A stretch of DNA of 64,000 nt from the NCBI RefSeq assembly GCF_014230315.1, contig NZ_JACLAW010000005.1, positions 248,001 to 312,000 on the forward strand, given 5' to 3'. Below, piece by piece: positions 17,656 to 27,216 of this stretch (position 1 is its first letter; the number at the start of each line of letters is the position of its first letter). A program made the position numbers and the translations under genes. The DNA is from Novosphingobium flavum (lineage in GTDB: Bacteria > Pseudomonadota > Alphaproteobacteria > Sphingomonadales > Sphingomonadaceae). The notes under the pieces are model-generated. The model searched no databases, had not been told where the DNA came from, and saw only the letters and a program-made list of their open reading frames with translations.

Positions 17656-20600
17656 GCGCACACCGAGGCTAGCAGCGCACGCAGTTGCAGCGGCGGCGCG
17701 GGCTTGCGCATCAGCCGGATGCCCTCTGCCGCGAGTTCGTCCTCCCAGTCATCCTGGGCCGTCGCGGTCAGCAGGATGCGGAGCCGGGCCTGTCCGGCCA
17801 GCCGGCGCAGGATGGAAATGCCGGTCTCGCCGGGCAGGAGCTGGTCGGCGACGATGGCCGACCAGCCATGCGCCGTAGCCGGAATTTCCGGGCCGCTGCC
17901 CGCCGTGTCGACCCGGGCTCCCCACCGCTCGAGCAGGGCCTTCATCCCCAGCAGGACGTCGGGCTCGTCGTCGATGCACAGCACGGTCATCCCGTCGAGA
18001 GACTGGCCCGCGGTGGGCTCCGCAAGCCGTCGCGGCGATGCTGCGGCCTTGGCCCGGGGGATCACGACCGAGAAGATGCTGCCCTGGTCGGGCTTCGAGC
18101 GTACGGATACTGGATGGCCGAGGAAATGGCAGATTCGCGCCACGATCGAAAGGCCGAGCCCCGATCCGGCCGCCAGCTTCTCGGCTTGCGGCAGGCGGTT
18201 GAACTCGCTGAACACGGCCTCGAGGTGGGCCGCGTCGATGCCGATGCCGGTGTCGCGCACTTCCAGCCGGATGTTCGTGCCGGCGGGCCGTGCGGTGACG
18301 AGGATCGTCCCGCTCGGGGTATAGCGGATCGCGTTCAGCACGAGGTTCTGGATCACCGAGCGCAGGAGGTCGCCGTCGCTGGTCACATGAAAGGTCGTGG
18401 GCCGGACCACGAAGCGCAGGCCGCGCGCTTCGGCCTGATCGGCGAATTCCTCGCACAGCGAGGCGAAGATCGGGTCGAGCGCGACGGTTTCGACCGCCGG
18501 TTCGGCCGCGCTCGTCTCAAGGCGCGACAGGTTGAGCAGGGCGCGCATCAGCCGGAATGCGCCGTCCACGGCATCGTCGGCCCGGCGCAGCAGGTCGGAG
18601 TGGGCGGACGAGAGATCGGCCCCTTCCTTGACGCTGGAAATGAACAGGCGGGCGGCGTGAAGCGGCTGGACGAGGTCGTGGCTCGCCGCGGCCACGAAGC
18701 GTTTCTGCGCCCCGGTCGCATCCTCGGCGGCTCGCTTGGCCTCGGCGAGCGCGGAATTGGCTGCGGTCAGTTCGCGGGTGCGCAGTTCGACCCGCCGCTC
18801 CAGGCTTTCCTTGTCCTGCGCCAGAACCCGTTCGGCTTCGCGCAGGCTGGTGATGTCGGCCAGGGTCGAGAGATAGTCGCCCCGGGGAAGCGGCTTGCCG
18901 GTGACCTCGAGAATGCGCCCGTCCTCGAGGTGCCATTCCTCCTGCAGCGGCTCGCCCCGCGCGATCGAACCATTGAGGCCGAGCAGGTTGGAGCGGATCG
19001 CGTTGACCACCTCCCCGTCCGACCGTTCGAGCAGCAGGTCGGACAGCGGTTTGCCGACGTAAACCTCGGCCGCCGACAGGTTGAGCAACTGCATGTAACG
19101 GCCGTTCCACGCGATCAACCGGTGGTCGCGATCGACCACGCTGACGCCCTGATCCAGCCCCTGCAGCGCGATCTGCAGCAGGTCCCGGCTGAAATGGACG
19201 GCCTCGGCCGCATCGTCGAGGATGTGGTCGATCTCCCCGCTGCTGAGATCGTCGGACGAGATTGCGAGCGAGACCACGTTACGGGCGGAAGGTGCGCCGA
19301 TCACGCCGGCCAGTAGCTTTTCCGCAATCCTGACCTGGGTTGGGGTAATCGGCTCGTCGTCGCTTGGCTGCCCGCTGAGGGAATGGCTGCGCAGTTCCAG
19401 CACCGCCTTGCCTGCCTCTTCCGGGCCGATGAAGCGCGCCAGCAGGTGTTCGATGTCGCGCAGGCGGGCGCGGATGGGGCCGTGGCCGGGGTCGGGTCCT
19501 TCGGGCAGGTCGCCCACGAAGATCCGGGCCTGGACCGTGTCGACCAGGCGCGGCCGGGCCAGCAGCGACAGCACGACGTAGATCAGCACGTTGACCGTGA
19601 GGCTGAGCAGGATCGCCATCTCCAGCGTCCGCCCGGTCTCGTGCCCCCAGCTTGGCGGGCTGCCGCCGTGGCTGGCGGCGATGACCGAAGGTGCGGCGAT
19701 AGTCACCAGCCACAGCGTGGCGCCTGCCGCGATACCCGCAAAGGCACCGTCGACATGGGCGCGGCGCCAGTACAATCCGCCGATCAGCGCCGGCAGGAAC
19801 TGGGCGAAGACGGCGAGGGCGGACAGGCCCAGTTGGTCGGCCGTTTCCGTGCCGGCGATGATCCGGTGGTAGGCCCACGCCGCGATGCCGACGCCGATGA
19901 TCGCGGCCCGCCGCGCGAACAGGATCCATCGGCCGACGTCGCTCGGCGCACCGCTGCGATGGGTGACCCGGCTGAGCAGCGGCAGCATGATCTCGTTGGC
20001 AATCATGGCCGAGATCGCGGTCAGCTCGACCACGACCATTGCCGCGCCTGCCGAGATGCCTCCGATCAGGGCCAGCAGGGTGAGGGTGGACGAGCCATGG
20101 TGGCCGGGCAGGGCAAGCAGGCGCAGCGGCGCCGGAACGGCCAGGAGAGCGGGATCGGACCGGATCGAGATTGCGATCAACAGGGTCGCCAGCGACCAGA
20201 TCGCGAAATAGGCCGGCAATATCCAGCGTGCCGCTCGCGTATCGTTCACCTCCTCCAGCGTGACGAAGCCGACGTGGAACTGGCGCGGAAGGGTGAACGA
20301 CGTGGCCGTGCACAGCAGCATGACGGTGATGAACGAGACCGTCTTGGCGGAAGCGGGAGCGGCCGCCGCCGCCGAAACCGGGGCGGTGTGGGTTCCCGGA
20401 GCCTGTGCGATCAGCACGGCTGCCAGCCCCGCCACCGCGACCAAGGCGACCAGCTTCACGATCGACTCGAGCGAGAGGATGTTGACGAAGCCCGCGCTCT
20501 GCTGGTTGAGGCTCGGGCGCCGCGCCCCGAAAATCAGCGCTATCCCCACCAGGACGACGAGCGGCGGCAGCGGCGAGTGACTGGCAAGGCCTCCGGGCGC

Positions 20601-21050
20601 CACGGTGAAGCGCCAGGCACTGCCGAGAATGTCGAGCTGAAGTGCGATGTAAGGCAAGGCGCCGATCGCGGCCACGACCGCGCAGAGGCTGCCGAGCGCC
20701 GCGCTCTTGCCATAGCGCGCGGCCAGAAAATCGGCGAGCGAGCCGACGTTTTGCTGCTTGGCCAGCACGGCCACCTTGCGCCACATCGGATAGCCTGCCG
20801 TCAGCGCGAGGACCGGCCCCAGCGCATTGGCGAAAAACAACCAGGATCCCTCGCTCGCCGTGCCGACCGCGCCGAAATAGGTCCAGGCCGAGCAGAGCGT
20901 GGCAAGCGACAGGCTGTAGCGCAGCGGACCCAGCCGCCGCGTCGTGGCCGATCCGCCCCGGCGATCGCCCCACCAGCCCGCCAGCAGCAGGGCCAGCGCA
21001 TAGCCGGCAATGACCGTTATCACGAGAACGGCGGGCAGGACCTGGTTCAC
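17613..21050 (-). CDS. Hybrid histidine kinase with sodium:solute symporter domain (CrbS-like)
   Basis: Membrane sensor kinase of 1145 residues. The GTG at 21050 has GGGAGAG five bases upstream. Residues 1 to about 490 are a multi-helix SSS-family transporter domain ([24 protein letters not shown]). A PAS-like domain follows at about 615-700 ([29 protein letters not shown]), then a coiled coil, the phospho-acceptor His791 in [10 protein letters not shown], the ATPase boxes [22 protein letters not shown] and GSGLGLSIV, and a C-terminal receiver with IDDEPDV and Asp1069 in [11 protein letters not shown]. This order is that of CrbS/MxtR-type kinases, which in other proteobacteria control acetate or carbon-source use. 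The ligand is not predictable. It is convergent with the two regulator genes. Confidence 0.93.
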   Translation of the reverse strand: MNQVLPAVLVITVIAGYALALLLAGWWGDRRGGSATTRRLGPLRYSLSLATLCSAWTYFGAVGTASEGSWLFFANALGPVLALTAGYPMWRKVAVLAKQQNVGSLADFLAARYGKSAALGSLCAVVAAIGALPYIALQLDILGSAWRFTVAPGGLASHSPLPPLVVLVGIALIFGARRPSLNQQSAGFVNILSLESIVKLVALVAVAGLAAVLIAQAPGTHTAPVSAAAAAPASAKTVSFITVMLLCTATSFTLPRQFHVGFVTLEEVNDTRAARWILPAYFAIWSLATLLIAISIRSDPALLAVPAPLRLLALPGHHGSSTLTLLALIGGISAGAAMVVVELTAISAMIANEIMLPLLSRVTHRSGAPSDVGRWILFARRAAIIGVGIAAWAYHRIIAGTETADQLGLSALAVFAQFLPALIGGLYWRRAHVDGAFAGIAAGATLWLVTIAAPSVIAASHGGSPPSWGHETGRTLEMAILLSLTVNVLIYVVLSLLARPRLVDTVQARIFVGDLPEGPDPGHGPIRARLRDIEHLLARFIGPEEAGKAVLELRSHSLSGQPSDDEPITPTQVRIAEKLLAGVIGAPSARNVVSLAISSDDLSSGEIDHILDDAAEAVHFSRDLLQIALQGLDQGVSVVDRDHRLIAWNGRYMQLLNLSAAEVYVGKPLSDLLLERSDGEVVNAIRSNLLGLNGSIARGEPLQEEWHLEDGRILEVTGKPLPRGDYLSTLADITSLREAERVLAQDKESLERRVELRTRELTAANSALAEAKRAAEDATGAQKRFVAAASHDLVQPLHAARLFISSVKEGADLSSAHSDLLRRADDAVDGAFRLMRALLNLSRLETSAAEPAVETVALDPIFASLCEEFADQAEARGLRFVVRPTTFHVTSDGDLLRSVIQNLVLNAIRYTPSGTILVTARPAGTNIRLEVRDTGIGIDAAHLEAVFSEFNRLPQAEKLAAGSGLGLSIVARICHFLGHPVSVRSKPDQGSIFSVVIPRAKAAASPRRLAEPTAGQSLDGMTVLCIDDEPDVLLGMKALLERWGARVDTAGSGPEIPATAHGWSAIVADQLLPGETGISILRRLAGQARLRILLTATAQDDWEDELAAEGIRLMRKPAPPLQLRALLASVCAQSAVGTSATTASN

Positions 21051-21133
21051 CCGGTCTCTCCCGGCGCGGTTGCTGTCATCGCCTCGGCACGGTTTGCCGC
21101 CTTTCTCTCCCTTGGCCCTTCCGGCCCGGCCGT

Positions 21134-21147
21134 TCTCTCCGGAGAGA
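21134..21147. promoter_or_regulatory. Perfect 14-base palindrome
   Basis: TCTCTCCGGAGAGA is self-complementary over its full length and lies 84 bases upstream of the kinase start. It could be an operator. A related half, CTTTCTCTCCC, sits nearer the kinase at about 21101-21111. Confidence 0.4.
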
Positions 21148-21194
21148 TTTGTAGCCGCCGGGCAGGGTGTCCAACAAGGGCTTGTGCAATCGGC

Positions 21195-21214
21195 CTAGAC
21201 GAATGGCTAGGCGC
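21195..21214. repeat. Copy 1 of a repeated 20-base element, candidate response-regulator site
   Basis: CTAGACGAATGGCTAGGCGC occurs here and, with three differences, at 22762-22781. It includes the inverted repeat (GCCTAG...CTAGGC at 21193-21212). It lies about midway between the hybrid kinase and the transporter genes. Binding by one of the two LuxR-type regulators is inferred from position and symmetry. Confidence 0.5.
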
Positions 21215-21362
21215 CGGCCGAATGCACGATGATAGACCAAAGCGCATGGGACGAGGCCAAAAAGAAATCCTTGCCTTGATCGCGCGTGGGCATATGCCCG
21301 GCTCAGGAGGCGGATCAGCTGCCAACGAACCGGACGCAGCAAGGGGAAGGAGCGAAAGTCTG

Positions 21363-22736
21363 ATGCCGCAGACCGGCCTCCACGCTGCACGAGGCGATGA
21401 CGGCCCGCGCGCCCGCGTCACGGTCGTCAGCCGCGGGGGCGATGCCGCCGGCGACGGTGCCTATACCGAGGGCCAGCGCCGCCGCCGCCTTTCCTCGATC
21501 GTGGCCGCGTCGAGCGGCAATCTCGTCGAGTGGTTCGATTTCTACATCTACGCCTTCTGCGCGATCTATTTCGCCCCGGCCTTCTTCCCCCGATCCGATC
21601 CGACCGGCCAGTTGCTGAACACGGCCGGGGTTTTCGCCGCCGGGTTCATCATGCGCCCTCTCGGCGGCTGGATGTTCGGACGGATTGCCGACCGGCACGG
21701 GCGCCGCAATGCCCTGGTCCTCTCAGTGCTGTCGATGTGCGTCGGCTCGCTGGTGATCGCCTTCATGCCCACCTATGCCGCGATCGGGCCGATGGCCCCG
21801 GTCGTCCTGCTGCTCGCCCGCCTGCTCCAGGGCCTCTCGGTCGGCGGCGAATATGGCACCGCCGCCACTTACATGAGCGAGGTGGCGCTGCGCGGTCGGC
21901 GCGGGTTCTTCTCTTCGTTCCAGTATGTCACGCTGATCGGCGGCCAACTCAGCGCCTCGCTGGTCGTGGTCATCCTCCAACAGTTGCTGAGCGAGGGCGA
22001 ACTGCGGGCGTGGGGCTGGCGGGTGCCCTTCGTGATCGGCGCGATTACCGCCCTTGGCGCTTTGGTGATGCGCCTCCGGCTGAGCGAAACCGTGACCGCT
22101 GCCGATCGCAACCGCGAGGAAGCGGGCAGCTTCGCGGCCATCTGGAACCATCACCGCTCCGCTTTCCTGACCGTGCTCGGTTTCACCGCGGGCGGTTCGC
22201 TGATCTTCTATACCTTCACGATCTACATGCAGAAGTTCCTGGTCAACTCGACCGGGATGACGATCCGCACCTCCAGCGCCGTGATGACCGGCTGCCTGTT
22301 CATCTTCATGTGCGCCCAGCCGGTGCTCGGCGCCCTGTCGGACCGGATCGGCCGCCGCGCGAGCATGATCGTGTTCGGCGCGCTCGGCACCTTCTGCACG
22401 ATCCCCCTGCTCGAGGCGCTCCACGGCGTGACCAGCCCGTGGGCCGCCTTTGCCCTGATCGCCGCCGCGCTGGTGATGATCAGCTTCTATACCTCGGTCA
22501 GCGCGATCCTGAAGGCGGAGCTGTTTCCGGCCGAGGTTCGCGCGGTCGGCGTCGGCTTTTCCTATGCTCTCGCCAACGCCCTGTTCGGCGGCACGGCGGA
22601 ATATGCTGCGCTCACGCTCAAGGCCATCGGCCGCGAGAACTGGTTCTACTACTACGTCACCGGCATGATGGCGCTGGTGCTGGTGATCAGCCTCGGGATG
22701 GCCCCGCGCGCGCGCTATCTCGGCCACGACAGCTGA
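21363..22736 (+). CDS. MFS transporter, metabolite:H+ symporter (MHS, KgtP-like) family
   Basis: Inner-membrane importer of 457 residues. The ATG at 21363 is preferred because GGAAGGAG lies 10 bases upstream; the frame remains open far upstream only because it is antisense to the kinase. [16 protein letters not shown] is the MHS signature, followed by [10 protein letters not shown] and [17 protein letters not shown]. Relatives import alpha-ketoglutarate, shikimate, citrate or proline/betaine. It is strikingly similar by eye to the protein at 32926, so the two are paralogues serving the same or related substrates. It is followed, after the repeated 20-base element, by a TBDT and its exported enzyme set. 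Confidence 0.92.
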   Translation: MPQTGLHAARGDDGPRARVTVVSRGGDAAGDGAYTEGQRRRRLSSIVAASSGNLVEWFDFYIYAFCAIYFAPAFFPRSDPTGQLLNTAGVFAAGFIMRPLGGWMFGRIADRHGRRNALVLSVLSMCVGSLVIAFMPTYAAIGPMAPVVLLLARLLQGLSVGGEYGTAATYMSEVALRGRRGFFSSFQYVTLIGGQLSASLVVVILQQLLSEGELRAWGWRVPFVIGAITALGALVMRLRLSETVTAADRNREEAGSFAAIWNHHRSAFLTVLGFTAGGSLIFYTFTIYMQKFLVNSTGMTIRTSSAVMTGCLFIFMCAQPVLGALSDRIGRRASMIVFGALGTFCTIPLLEALHGVTSPWAAFALIAAALVMISFYTSVSAILKAELFPAEVRAVGVGFSYALANALFGGTAEYAALTLKAIGRENWFYYYVTGMMALVLVISLGMAPRARYLGHDS

Positions 22737-22761
22737 AGCCCCGGCCAAGCCCCCCGCAACT

Positions 22762-22781
22762 TTAGACGGACGGCTAGGCGC
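22762..22781. repeat. Copy 2 of the repeated 20-base element
   Basis: TTAGACGGACGGCTAGGCGC matches the element at 21195-21214 at 17 of 20 bases, with TAGACG and GGCTAGGCGC fully conserved. It lies about 180 bases upstream of the TBDT start at 22963, the right place for an activator site. It links the promoter of the receptor/enzyme cluster to that of the kinase-transporter gap. Confidence 0.5.
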
Positions 22782-22817
22782 GGCAGCCGCGCAGCATTGC
22801 TAAGTCGGCATCGTCAC

Positions 22818-22828
22818 ATTGCAGCAAT
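22818..22828. promoter_or_regulatory. Palindromic ATTGCAGCAAT site
   Basis: ATTGC-A-GCAAT is symmetric around its central base. The core TTGCAGCAAT recurs at 42411-42420 in the divergent bkd/liu gap. It may be a site for a shared repressor. No matching regulator gene was identified in the window. Confidence 0.3.
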
Positions 22829-22962
22829 CGCAGGATCGCCGGGAAGGGCGGACCTCGATTGCAGGCGCGATCGTCCCAGGCCGGCGCGTCTTCCGGCAAT
22901 GTGCCCAGAACGAATATGAATTTGGGAACCAGACGGCGCTCAGGGCGCCCATTGGGGGATGT

Positions 22963-25845
22963 ATGATCGGATCTTCGAAGAGCCGGCGCGCGCGCTGGAT
23001 TGCTGGCACGGCCTTGTTTGTGTTTCAGGCTGCCGTGGGTGCGCAGGTTGCGCTGGCACAGGCTGCCGACGCGGTTGATGAAAAGCCGTCGGAAGACATT
23101 ATCGTGACCGGCTCGCGCCTGGTCACCAACGGCGACAGCAGCCCGACCCCGCTGACCGTGGCCAGCGTCGACCAGATGCTTACCGCACAGCCAGCGGGCG
23201 TGATCGAAGGCCTCAACTCGCTGCCGGGCCTGCTCGGCTCGATCAACACCACCTCCAACGTCAACACCGGCGGTTTCAATACGCTCAACCTGCGCGGGAT
23301 CGGCACGATCCGCGGCCTCGTGCTGGTCGACGGCCACCGGGTCGGCTCGACGCAGAACGGCGGCGCGGTCGACGTCGACGTGATTCCGCAGATCCTGCTC
23401 AAGCGGGTCGAGGTCGTGACCGGCGGTGCTTCCGCCGCCTATGGTTCCGATGCGGTTTCGGGCGTGGTCAACTTCATCACCGACACCAAGTTCACCGGCC
23501 TCAAGCTCGATGCGCGCGCCGGCATCTCCGACTATGGCGACGATCGCAAGATCGGCCTCGGCGCCGGCTGGGGCGCGGACTTCAACGAAGGTCGCGGCCA
23601 TGTGATCGCCAGCTTCGAATATGTCGATAACGCGGGCTTCAAGCGCGCCGACCGTCCGTTCCTCAACAACTATGGCAGCATGGTTGGCTCGGTCGCGGGT
23701 TCGACCGCAAGCCCCGGTTCGGCAGCCAATCCCTGGGGCGTGGTCTACGGCGGCACGCTCAACTCGGTCACGTTCGGGGGCCTGATCAACAATGGCCCGC
23801 TCATCAACCTGCAGTTCACGCCGACAGGCACCCTGACCACCTTCAATGCGGGCACTCCAACGGGCACCGGTGCGGTCAACGCTGGCGGCGACGGCGCCTA
23901 CTTCAAGGGTTCGACGGCCGGTGCGGCCCAGTCGCTGTACCGGGCGATGGCGCGGGTGGACTACGATATCACTGACGATATCCACTTCCACACCTCGGGC
24001 ATCCTGACCAAGTACAAGCAGAACTACAGCCAGCAGAACCCGCAGTTCTCCAAGATCCTGATTGCATACAGCAACCCGTTCCTGGCCTCTGTTCAGCAGC
24101 CCTATCAAGCCACCATTGCGGCCCAGCCCGCCGGCAACACCTTCCAGCTTTCGAAGATGGAACTGGGTCTGCCGATCTTCAGCTACAATGCGTTCGAGAC
24201 CTATTACAACGTCGATGCCGGGCTCGACGGCACGATCGGCGGGTTCAAGTGGCAGGCCGACTACTACCGCACCGAATCGCGCTTCACCCGCCGCAACAAT
24301 GCGGGCGTGAACCTCAACCGGTTCTATGCCTCGATCAACGCGGTCAACAGCGGCGGCAACATCGTCTGCAACGCGGCGCTGACCAACCCCACGTTCTCCA
24401 ACTGCGCGCCGTACAACATCTTCAACGCCAGTGATCCGCGCAACGCGGCGGCCATCGCCTATTTCGTGCAGCCGAACATCAACACCCAACACTATGTGAC
24501 CAACGACTTCAACGCCGACATCAACGGGGAACTCTTCAACCTCCCCGCCGGTCCGGTGAAGATGGCGCTGGTCGGGGAATGGCGCCGGACCTCGCTCGAC
24601 ATCCAGTCGAACGCCTCGCCGACCGACCCGATCGATTGCAACGGCATCCAGTACAACTGCGTCAACAGCGTGAATGCCGCGCGCTGGCTGGGCCGCGGTG
24701 ACGGCGTGCCGATGGCGACGCGGTCGGTCTCGGTGACCGAACTGGCGACCGAAGTCGAAGTCCCGCTGCTCAAGGACGTGCCGCTGATCAAGTCGCTGAC
24801 CCTGAACGGTGCGGCGCGCTACACCAATTACAGCACCAGCGGCGTGGTCTGGACCTGGAAGGGCGGCGTGGTCTGGAACGTCTCGGACGACCTGACCCTG
24901 CGCGGCACGCGGTCGCGTGACATCCGGGCGCCTACGCTGGATGACCTCTATGCACCGACGACGATCAGCCTGACCTCGTACAGCGACATCCTGACCGGCG
25001 GGTCTAACCCGAACATGCCGCAGCAGAGCCAGGGCAACCCGAACCTGAAGCCGGAAAAGGCCGACACGCTGACCTTTGGCGCCGTGTTCAAGCCTCGCTT
25101 CATCCCCGGCTTCAGCTTTGCGGTCGACTACTACAAGATCAAGATCAACCAGGCGATCGTCGGCATCGCCGCGTTCCAGCCGGCAACCTGGCAGGCCTGC
25201 CTCGATGCGGGTCAGGTGGGTCCGGTCTGCGATCTCTATGTCCGCCCCTTTGCCTTCGGGACGCCGCAGTATGCCACTTCGGCCAACTTCCCGACGCTGA
25301 TCAAGTCGCAGTCGCTCAACGTGGCCTCGCTCAGCACCCACGGCATCGACTTCGAGCTGAACTACGCGAACCGCATCGGCGATCGTCCGTTCTCGCTGCG
25401 GGCGCTGGTCACCTACCAGCCGACCCTCAAGTATGACAACGGCCCGCTCGGCGTGGTCGACGTGGGCGGCGCGGCAGACGGTGTCGGCGGCCTGCCGCCG
25501 ATCGCCAAGTGGAAGGTCGTGGCCGACGCCAAGTTCGACCCGATCGACAGCCTGCACATCAGCGTTCGCGAACGCTGGCGCGCGGCCCTGCGCCAGAACG
25601 GCACGGCGTCGATCCAGTTCGCCATCCCGAACATCCCGGCCGTCGGCTACACCGATCTCAACATCGGCTACGACATCAAGCCGGGCATCAGCGCCTACCT
25701 GAACATCCAGAACCTGTTCAACACCAAGCCGCCGTTCTTTGCGAGCACCGGCGGTGCGACCCAGATGAACTACCTGGGCGGTTTCGCGCAGGGCGATGAT
25801 ATCGAAGGCCGCTACTTTACGGTCGGCGTTCGCGCCAAGTTCTGA
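22963..25845 (+). CDS. TonB-dependent receptor heading the exported-enzyme cluster
   Basis: Outer-membrane receptor of 960 residues. The ATG at 22963 follows a GGGGGA sequence and gives a signal-type N-terminus (ARWIAGTALFVFQAAVGAQVALAQ); the frame continues upstream without a better start. EDIIVTGSRLVTNGDSSPTPLTV starts the plug, and SAAYGSDAVSGVVNFITDTKF is the conserved plug end. The barrel ends in VGVRAKF. It lacks an STN domain, unlike its relative at 10105, so it is not ECF-controlled. It is followed by two strong hairpins and then nine pathway genes on the same strand. It should import the large or esterified substrate that those enzymes break down. Confidence 0.95.
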   Translation: MIGSSKSRRARWIAGTALFVFQAAVGAQVALAQAADAVDEKPSEDIIVTGSRLVTNGDSSPTPLTVASVDQMLTAQPAGVIEGLNSLPGLLGSINTTSNVNTGGFNTLNLRGIGTIRGLVLVDGHRVGSTQNGGAVDVDVIPQILLKRVEVVTGGASAAYGSDAVSGVVNFITDTKFTGLKLDARAGISDYGDDRKIGLGAGWGADFNEGRGHVIASFEYVDNAGFKRADRPFLNNYGSMVGSVAGSTASPGSAANPWGVVYGGTLNSVTFGGLINNGPLINLQFTPTGTLTTFNAGTPTGTGAVNAGGDGAYFKGSTAGAAQSLYRAMARVDYDITDDIHFHTSGILTKYKQNYSQQNPQFSKILIAYSNPFLASVQQPYQATIAAQPAGNTFQLSKMELGLPIFSYNAFETYYNVDAGLDGTIGGFKWQADYYRTESRFTRRNNAGVNLNRFYASINAVNSGGNIVCNAALTNPTFSNCAPYNIFNASDPRNAAAIAYFVQPNINTQHYVTNDFNADINGELFNLPAGPVKMALVGEWRRTSLDIQSNASPTDPIDCNGIQYNCVNSVNAARWLGRGDGVPMATRSVSVTELATEVEVPLLKDVPLIKSLTLNGAARYTNYSTSGVVWTWKGGVVWNVSDDLTLRGTRSRDIRAPTLDDLYAPTTISLTSYSDILTGGSNPNMPQQSQGNPNLKPEKADTLTFGAVFKPRFIPGFSFAVDYYKIKINQAIVGIAAFQPATWQACLDAGQVGPVCDLYVRPFAFGTPQYATSANFPTLIKSQSLNVASLSTHGIDFELNYANRIGDRPFSLRALVTYQPTLKYDNGPLGVVDVGGAADGVGGLPPIAKWKVVADAKFDPIDSLHISVRERWRAALRQNGTASIQFAIPNIPAVGYTDLNIGYDIKPGISAYLNIQNLFNTKPPFFASTGGATQMNYLGGFAQGDDIEGRYFTVGVRAKF

Positions 25846-25850
25846 TGAGG

Positions 25851-25878
25851 GCAGGCGGGCGCAAGTGTGCCCGCCTGC
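25851..25878 (+). terminator. Strong hairpin after the TBDT
   Basis: GCAGGCGGGC (25851-25860) and GCCCGCCTGC (25869-25878) form a perfect 10-base stem with an 8-base loop, six bases after the receptor stop. No T run follows directly. It likely reduces read-through from the receptor or stabilises its mRNA. Confidence 0.6.
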
Positions 25879-25882
25879 GGTG

Positions 25883-25917
25883 CCTGCCCGTCGCCCGCTG
25901 TGCGCGTGACGGGCAGG
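25883..25917 (+). terminator. Second strong hairpin after the TBDT
   Basis: CCTGCCCGTC (25883-25892) and GACGGGCAGG (25908-25917) form a perfect 10-base stem with a 15-base loop, followed by TTCAATACTTT. Together with the preceding hairpin this separates receptor and enzyme expression. The following 99 bases may contain an internal promoter for the amidohydrolase. Confidence 0.6.
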
Positions 25918-26016
25918 TTCAATACTTTCGGCCTCGCGCCTGGGGCGGCATAACGGAATAGCCGAGCCAAGCGGGCAAGGTGCGAGGTCCAGGCGCGAAA
26001 CAGTAACGGGAGAACG

Positions 26017-27195
26017 ATGGTGAAGCGTGATCGGCGCAATTTCATGAAGGCGGGGGCCCTGGCCGGGCTGGGCGCTGGCGCGAGCGGACTGCTCGGCGGG
26101 GAGGCCCTCGCCAAGGTGGCCGCCACCGCCAAGGCACCGGCCGGCGCCTCGCTGCTGGGCAAGAGCTTCGCGGAACGGGCCACGCCCAAGATGTGGACGA
26201 TCCCGCAGCGCCCGACCAAGCCGGTTTCGATCGACGTCCACTGCCACTGGGCGCCGGAGGCCTACCTCAAGGCCAAGGCCGATCTGGGCCAGCCGGATTT
26301 CCTGCCGCCGATCAACTACAATCTCGAGCATCGCATCGCCGGAGCCGAAAAGCTCGGCATCCAGATGTCGGTCCTCACCCTCGGCGGCTTCCGGCCGTGG
26401 GTCTGGGTCACGCCGGAGCAGGGCGCCTATATCGCGCGCGTCTCCAACGATGCCGCGATTGCCGCGCACAAGGCCTATCCGAAGAGCTTCGTCGCCGGGA
26501 TCGAGGTCAACTGTTCCGATCCGGTCGGCTCGCTGGCCGAACTGAACCGCGTTGCCGGCCAGCCGGGCATGGTCTGTCTTCATCTGCCGACGTCTCTGGC
26601 GGGCCGCGACTTCATGTTCGAGCCGGCCTTCCAGCCGATCTTCGCCCGCTGTCAGGAACTGCGCCTGCCGATCCTGCTGCACCCGCTCGACGGTGAGGCC
26701 AACTGGTTCGGTGGCAAGCGGCTGGTCGACGCGGCCTCGGGGGTGACGCCCGGTCAGAACGAGATGGTCAACCGCTTCCCGGGCCTGACCAATTCGCTCG
26801 GCAACTCGCTCGAAATGGCGGTCTGCGTGGGCAAGCTGATCTCCTCGGGCACGCTTGACCGCTATCCCGACATCGACTTCATCGCCACCACCGGCGGCGG
26901 CGCCTTCCCCTATATTGGTGGGCGCATGGAAAACCGCGGCGGCGCGAAATATCCCAAGGCGGTCTTCCAGTATTTCCGCCGGTTCTATTTCGATTCCCTC
27001 ACCTACTGGACGGATTCGCTGCGCTACATGGTCGAGATGGTCGGCCCGGACCGGGTCTGCCTTGGTACCGACAACATGTACTCGCCCGGCGTCATGCTCG
27101 ATCAGCCGCATTCGCTGATCGACCAGGCCAACTTCGCCGAGAGCGACCGCAACCTGATCCTGCGCGGCAACCTTGCCCGCCTGTTCAAGCTCTGA
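26017..27195 (+). CDS. Tat-exported ACMSD-type amidohydrolase with altered active site
   Basis: Metal-dependent amidohydrolase-2 family protein of 392 residues. The Tat signal is RDRRNFMKAGALAGLGAGASGLLGG. The metal ligands of the ACMSD/gamma-resorcylate decarboxylase family appear as His75 and His77 (DVHCHW), His222 (LLHPLD) and Asp352 (LGTDNMYSP). The family block that normally reads HGGGxFP is TGGGAFPYIGGR here, so the active-site His is replaced by Thr. Known relatives are cytoplasmic decarboxylases or hydratases of aromatic acids; export is unusual. It is the first enzyme after the TBDT. It may be a hydrolase or a decarboxylase with another mechanism. The reaction is not predictable. Confidence 0.88.
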   Translation: MVKRDRRNFMKAGALAGLGAGASGLLGGEALAKVAATAKAPAGASLLGKSFAERATPKMWTIPQRPTKPVSIDVHCHWAPEAYLKAKADLGQPDFLPPINYNLEHRIAGAEKLGIQMSVLTLGGFRPWVWVTPEQGAYIARVSNDAAIAAHKAYPKSFVAGIEVNCSDPVGSLAELNRVAGQPGMVCLHLPTSLAGRDFMFEPAFQPIFARCQELRLPILLHPLDGEANWFGGKRLVDAASGVTPGQNEMVNRFPGLTNSLGNSLEMAVCVGKLISSGTLDRYPDIDFIATTGGGAFPYIGGRMENRGGAKYPKAVFQYFRRFYFDSLTYWTDSLRYMVEMVGPDRVCLGTDNMYSPGVMLDQPHSLIDQANFAESDRNLILRGNLARLFKL

Positions 27196-27216
27196 TCCCG
27201 CGAAGGACCTGACCTC

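Larger units (their letters stand above)
21051..21362. promoter_or_regulatory. Divergent promoter region between the hybrid kinase and an MHS transporter
   Basis: This 312-base gap has no convincing gene. It holds a perfect 14-base palindrome, TCTCTCCGGAGAGA, at 21134-21147, and the inverted repeat GCCTAG-N8-CTAGGC at 21193-21212, whose right part recurs before the TBDT at 22963. The transporter ribosome-binding site GGAAGGAG is at 21345-21352. The kinase promoter on the minus strand and the transporter promoter on the plus strand must both lie here. Confidence 0.7.

Noticed and set aside
19383..21362. A 660-codon upstream extension of the MHS transporter
   Set aside because: The frame is antisense to the hybrid kinase. 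The ribosome-binding site at 21345-21352 and the family length both support the start at 21363.
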